Made by a program: the position numbers and the translations under genes
In this document: piece after piece, positions 6,720 through 7,653 of the stretch
Position numbering within the stretch: position 1 is the stretch's first letter
Layout: the number at the start of each line of letters is the position of its first letter
The notes under the pieces: generated by a model
What the model was told of the DNA's origin: nothing
What the model saw: only the letters and a program-made list of their open reading frames with translations
Databases searched by the model: none
NCBI GenBank assembly: GCA_017553245.1
Contig: JAFZMT010000028.1
Span: 1 to 7,653, forward strand
Length of the DNA: 7,653 nt
DNA from: Methanomicrobium sp.
Lineage (GTDB): Archaea; Halobacteriota; Methanomicrobia; Methanomicrobiales; Methanomicrobiaceae
Direction: 5' to 3'

Positions 6720-6769
6720 CATTTATCTGCCGGCGATTACCGTGCTGATTTAACGTGCCTATTTACCCG
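6688..6769. repeat. Three copies of a CGGGTAAA element around the receptor 3' end
   Basis: On the minus strand CGGGTAAATA occurs at 6769-6760, where it spans the last codons and stop of the receptor gene, and again at 6719-6710, exactly 50 bases downstream. An inverted 8-base copy lies at 6695-6688. Either direct copy could pair with the inverted one, the nearer forming the terminator stem. The rest of this spacer (6720-6758) shows nothing else I can name. Confidence 0.6.
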
Positions 6770-7653
6770 ATTTGAACTGTCCCATGGCATTGCTCAGCTC
6801 AACCGACATATCGTGCATGGTATGCGATATCTCGCCGAGTTCATGGGTTGTAGCCGAAATCTCCTCGGAAAGACCTGCGATACTGTCAATCTTGGAGATG
6901 TTGTCATGCGTCATCTCACGCGCCTCGTCTATGAACTGCATGAAATTGTTGGTATTCGTCGCCTGCGTCTCGGTAGCCCGCGAAATCTCAATCATGCTGT
7001 CATACGCAATCTCGATATCCTCGACGATTCTGTTGAGTGCGCCTATTGCCGCATTCGTGCTCGTGATACCCTGCTGAATCTCGTCATCCAGATGCCGCAT
7101 GGAATCCGTCGTCTTCTCGCTGTTCTTCGTGATACTGCTGATTAAATCCTGAATATCGATTGTCGCCTTCTTGGACTCGCCCGCAAGATTCTTGACCTCG
7201 CCCGCGACAACCGAGAATCCTCTGCCGTGTTCTCCCGCACGTGCCGCCTCAATCGCCGCATTGAGCGCAAGAAGGTTGGTCTGCTCGGCAATGCCGCTTA
7301 TGAGCTTTACAATGTCGTTAATCTTGAGCATCTCGGCATTGAGGGAGTTGATTTCATCGACGCTCCTCTTGGATATTTCGCCTGCCGCCTGAAGCTTCTC
7401 GTAAGCCTCTTTACCGATTACCGCCGCCTGTTTGCCTTCCTCGGTCGCAAACTGAGTCTTCTTCATGACCTCCTGCGCCGTGCCCGATATCTCCTCGATG
7501 GATGCCGACAGGTCGGCTACGCCCATGCTTATGCTCGTGAACTGGTTATCGAGATTGTGCATGTTGTCGGAGGAATCGCAGGCATTTGTGGCGAGTTTTT
7601 CCGTCGCGGCTATGATATCGTCGTTGTTCCTGCGCAGACTCTCGGCGGTCTCC
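6759..7653 (-). CDS. Methyl-accepting chemotaxis protein, C-terminal signalling domain (5' end outside window)
   Basis: The minus-strand frame is open from the window edge to a TAG at 6761-6759, giving about 297 residues. The gene continues beyond 7653, so the Met at 7562 is internal. Seen: a long alpha-helical coiled-coil pattern and the highly conserved hairpin tip [20 protein letters not shown] followed by [16 protein letters not shown], the site that contacts CheA and CheW. Flanking Glu/Gln/Ala-rich helices (such as [16 protein letters not shown] and [13 protein letters not shown]) are where methylation sites lie in this family. It ends in MGQFKSGK, with no CheR-tethering NWETF-like pentapeptide. 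The sensor, any transmembrane segments and any HAMP domain are off the window, so the ligand cannot be predicted and a soluble receptor is possible. cheR, 148 nt downstream on the same strand, probably encodes its methyltransferase. Confidence 0.95.
   Translation of the reverse strand, partial: ETAESLRRNNDDIIAATEKLATNACDSSDNMHNLDNQFTSISMGVADLSASIEEISGTAQEVMKKTQFATEEGKQAAVIGKEAYEKLQAAGEISKRSVDEINSLNAEMLKINDIVKLISGIAEQTNLLALNAAIEAARAGEHGRGFSVVAGEVKNLAGESKKATIDIQDLISSITKNSEKTTDSMRHLDDEIQQGITSTNAAIGALNRIVEDIEIAYDSMIEISRATETQATNTNNFMQFIDEAREMTHDNISKIDSIAGLSEEISATTHELGEISHTMHDMSVELSNAMGQFKSGK

Noticed and set aside
6702..7145. 147-codon + strand open frame opposite the chemotaxis receptor gene
   Set aside because: It overlaps the receptor terminator and the conserved helices of the signalling domain; the product shows no motif and it is a shadow frame.
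5705..7653. Possible functional link between the chemotaxis genes and the tetrapyrrole operon (for example a haem-sensing receptor)
   Set aside because: The two groups are on opposite strands, converge, and are separated by terminators; the sensor part of the receptor is not visible, so nothing in the sequence supports a link.

Overview
The window looks like a piece of an archaeal chromosome, most likely from a methanogen of the Methanomicrobia, with Methanomicrobiales as my best guess. The reasons are the gene order (siroheme synthase, hemA, hemB, hemL, hemC, cobA), the archaeal form of HemB with a three-cysteine zinc site, tight gene spacing with Shine-Dalgarno-like sites, U-tract terminators, and a chemotaxis gene pair. 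The lineage call rests on gene order and protein motifs recalled from memory; no database search was possible.

Positions 1-5704 (+ strand) hold one dense run of tetrapyrrole genes. First comes the 3' half of a siroheme synthase (precorrin-2 dehydrogenase type). It is followed by hemA (glutamyl-tRNA reductase), hemB (porphobilinogen synthase), hemL (glutamate-1-semialdehyde aminomutase), hemC (hydroxymethylbilane synthase) and cobA (uroporphyrinogen-III C-methyltransferase). The first four genes overlap by 1, 31 and 13 nt. hemC and cobA follow gaps of 51 and 50 nt. Together they take glutamyl-tRNA through 5-aminolevulinate, porphobilinogen and hydroxymethylbilane towards precorrin-2 and sirohydrochlorin, the branch point for coenzyme F430, cobalamin and siroheme. 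The one missing step is uroporphyrinogen-III synthase (hemD), which is not in this window.

Positions 5705-5806 form a short AT-rich convergent spacer with T-tract terminator signals for both strands and small direct repeats. Positions 5807-7653 (- strand) hold a chemotaxis module: the C-terminal signalling half of a methyl-accepting chemotaxis protein (cut by the window end), a 148-nt spacer with a good hairpin/U7 terminator and a likely promoter, and cheR, the methyltransferase that modifies such receptors.

I see no mobile element, CRISPR array, tRNA/rRNA gene or clear undescribed multi-gene system. The features most worth a second look are a translated, cysteine-rich N-terminal extension on HemC (CxC-x4-CxC plus one more Cys), and an array of Shine-Dalgarno-like repeats inside the 3' end of hemA just before hemB. 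Lesser ones are the absence of hemD and a three-copy 8-10 nt element around the end of the receptor gene.
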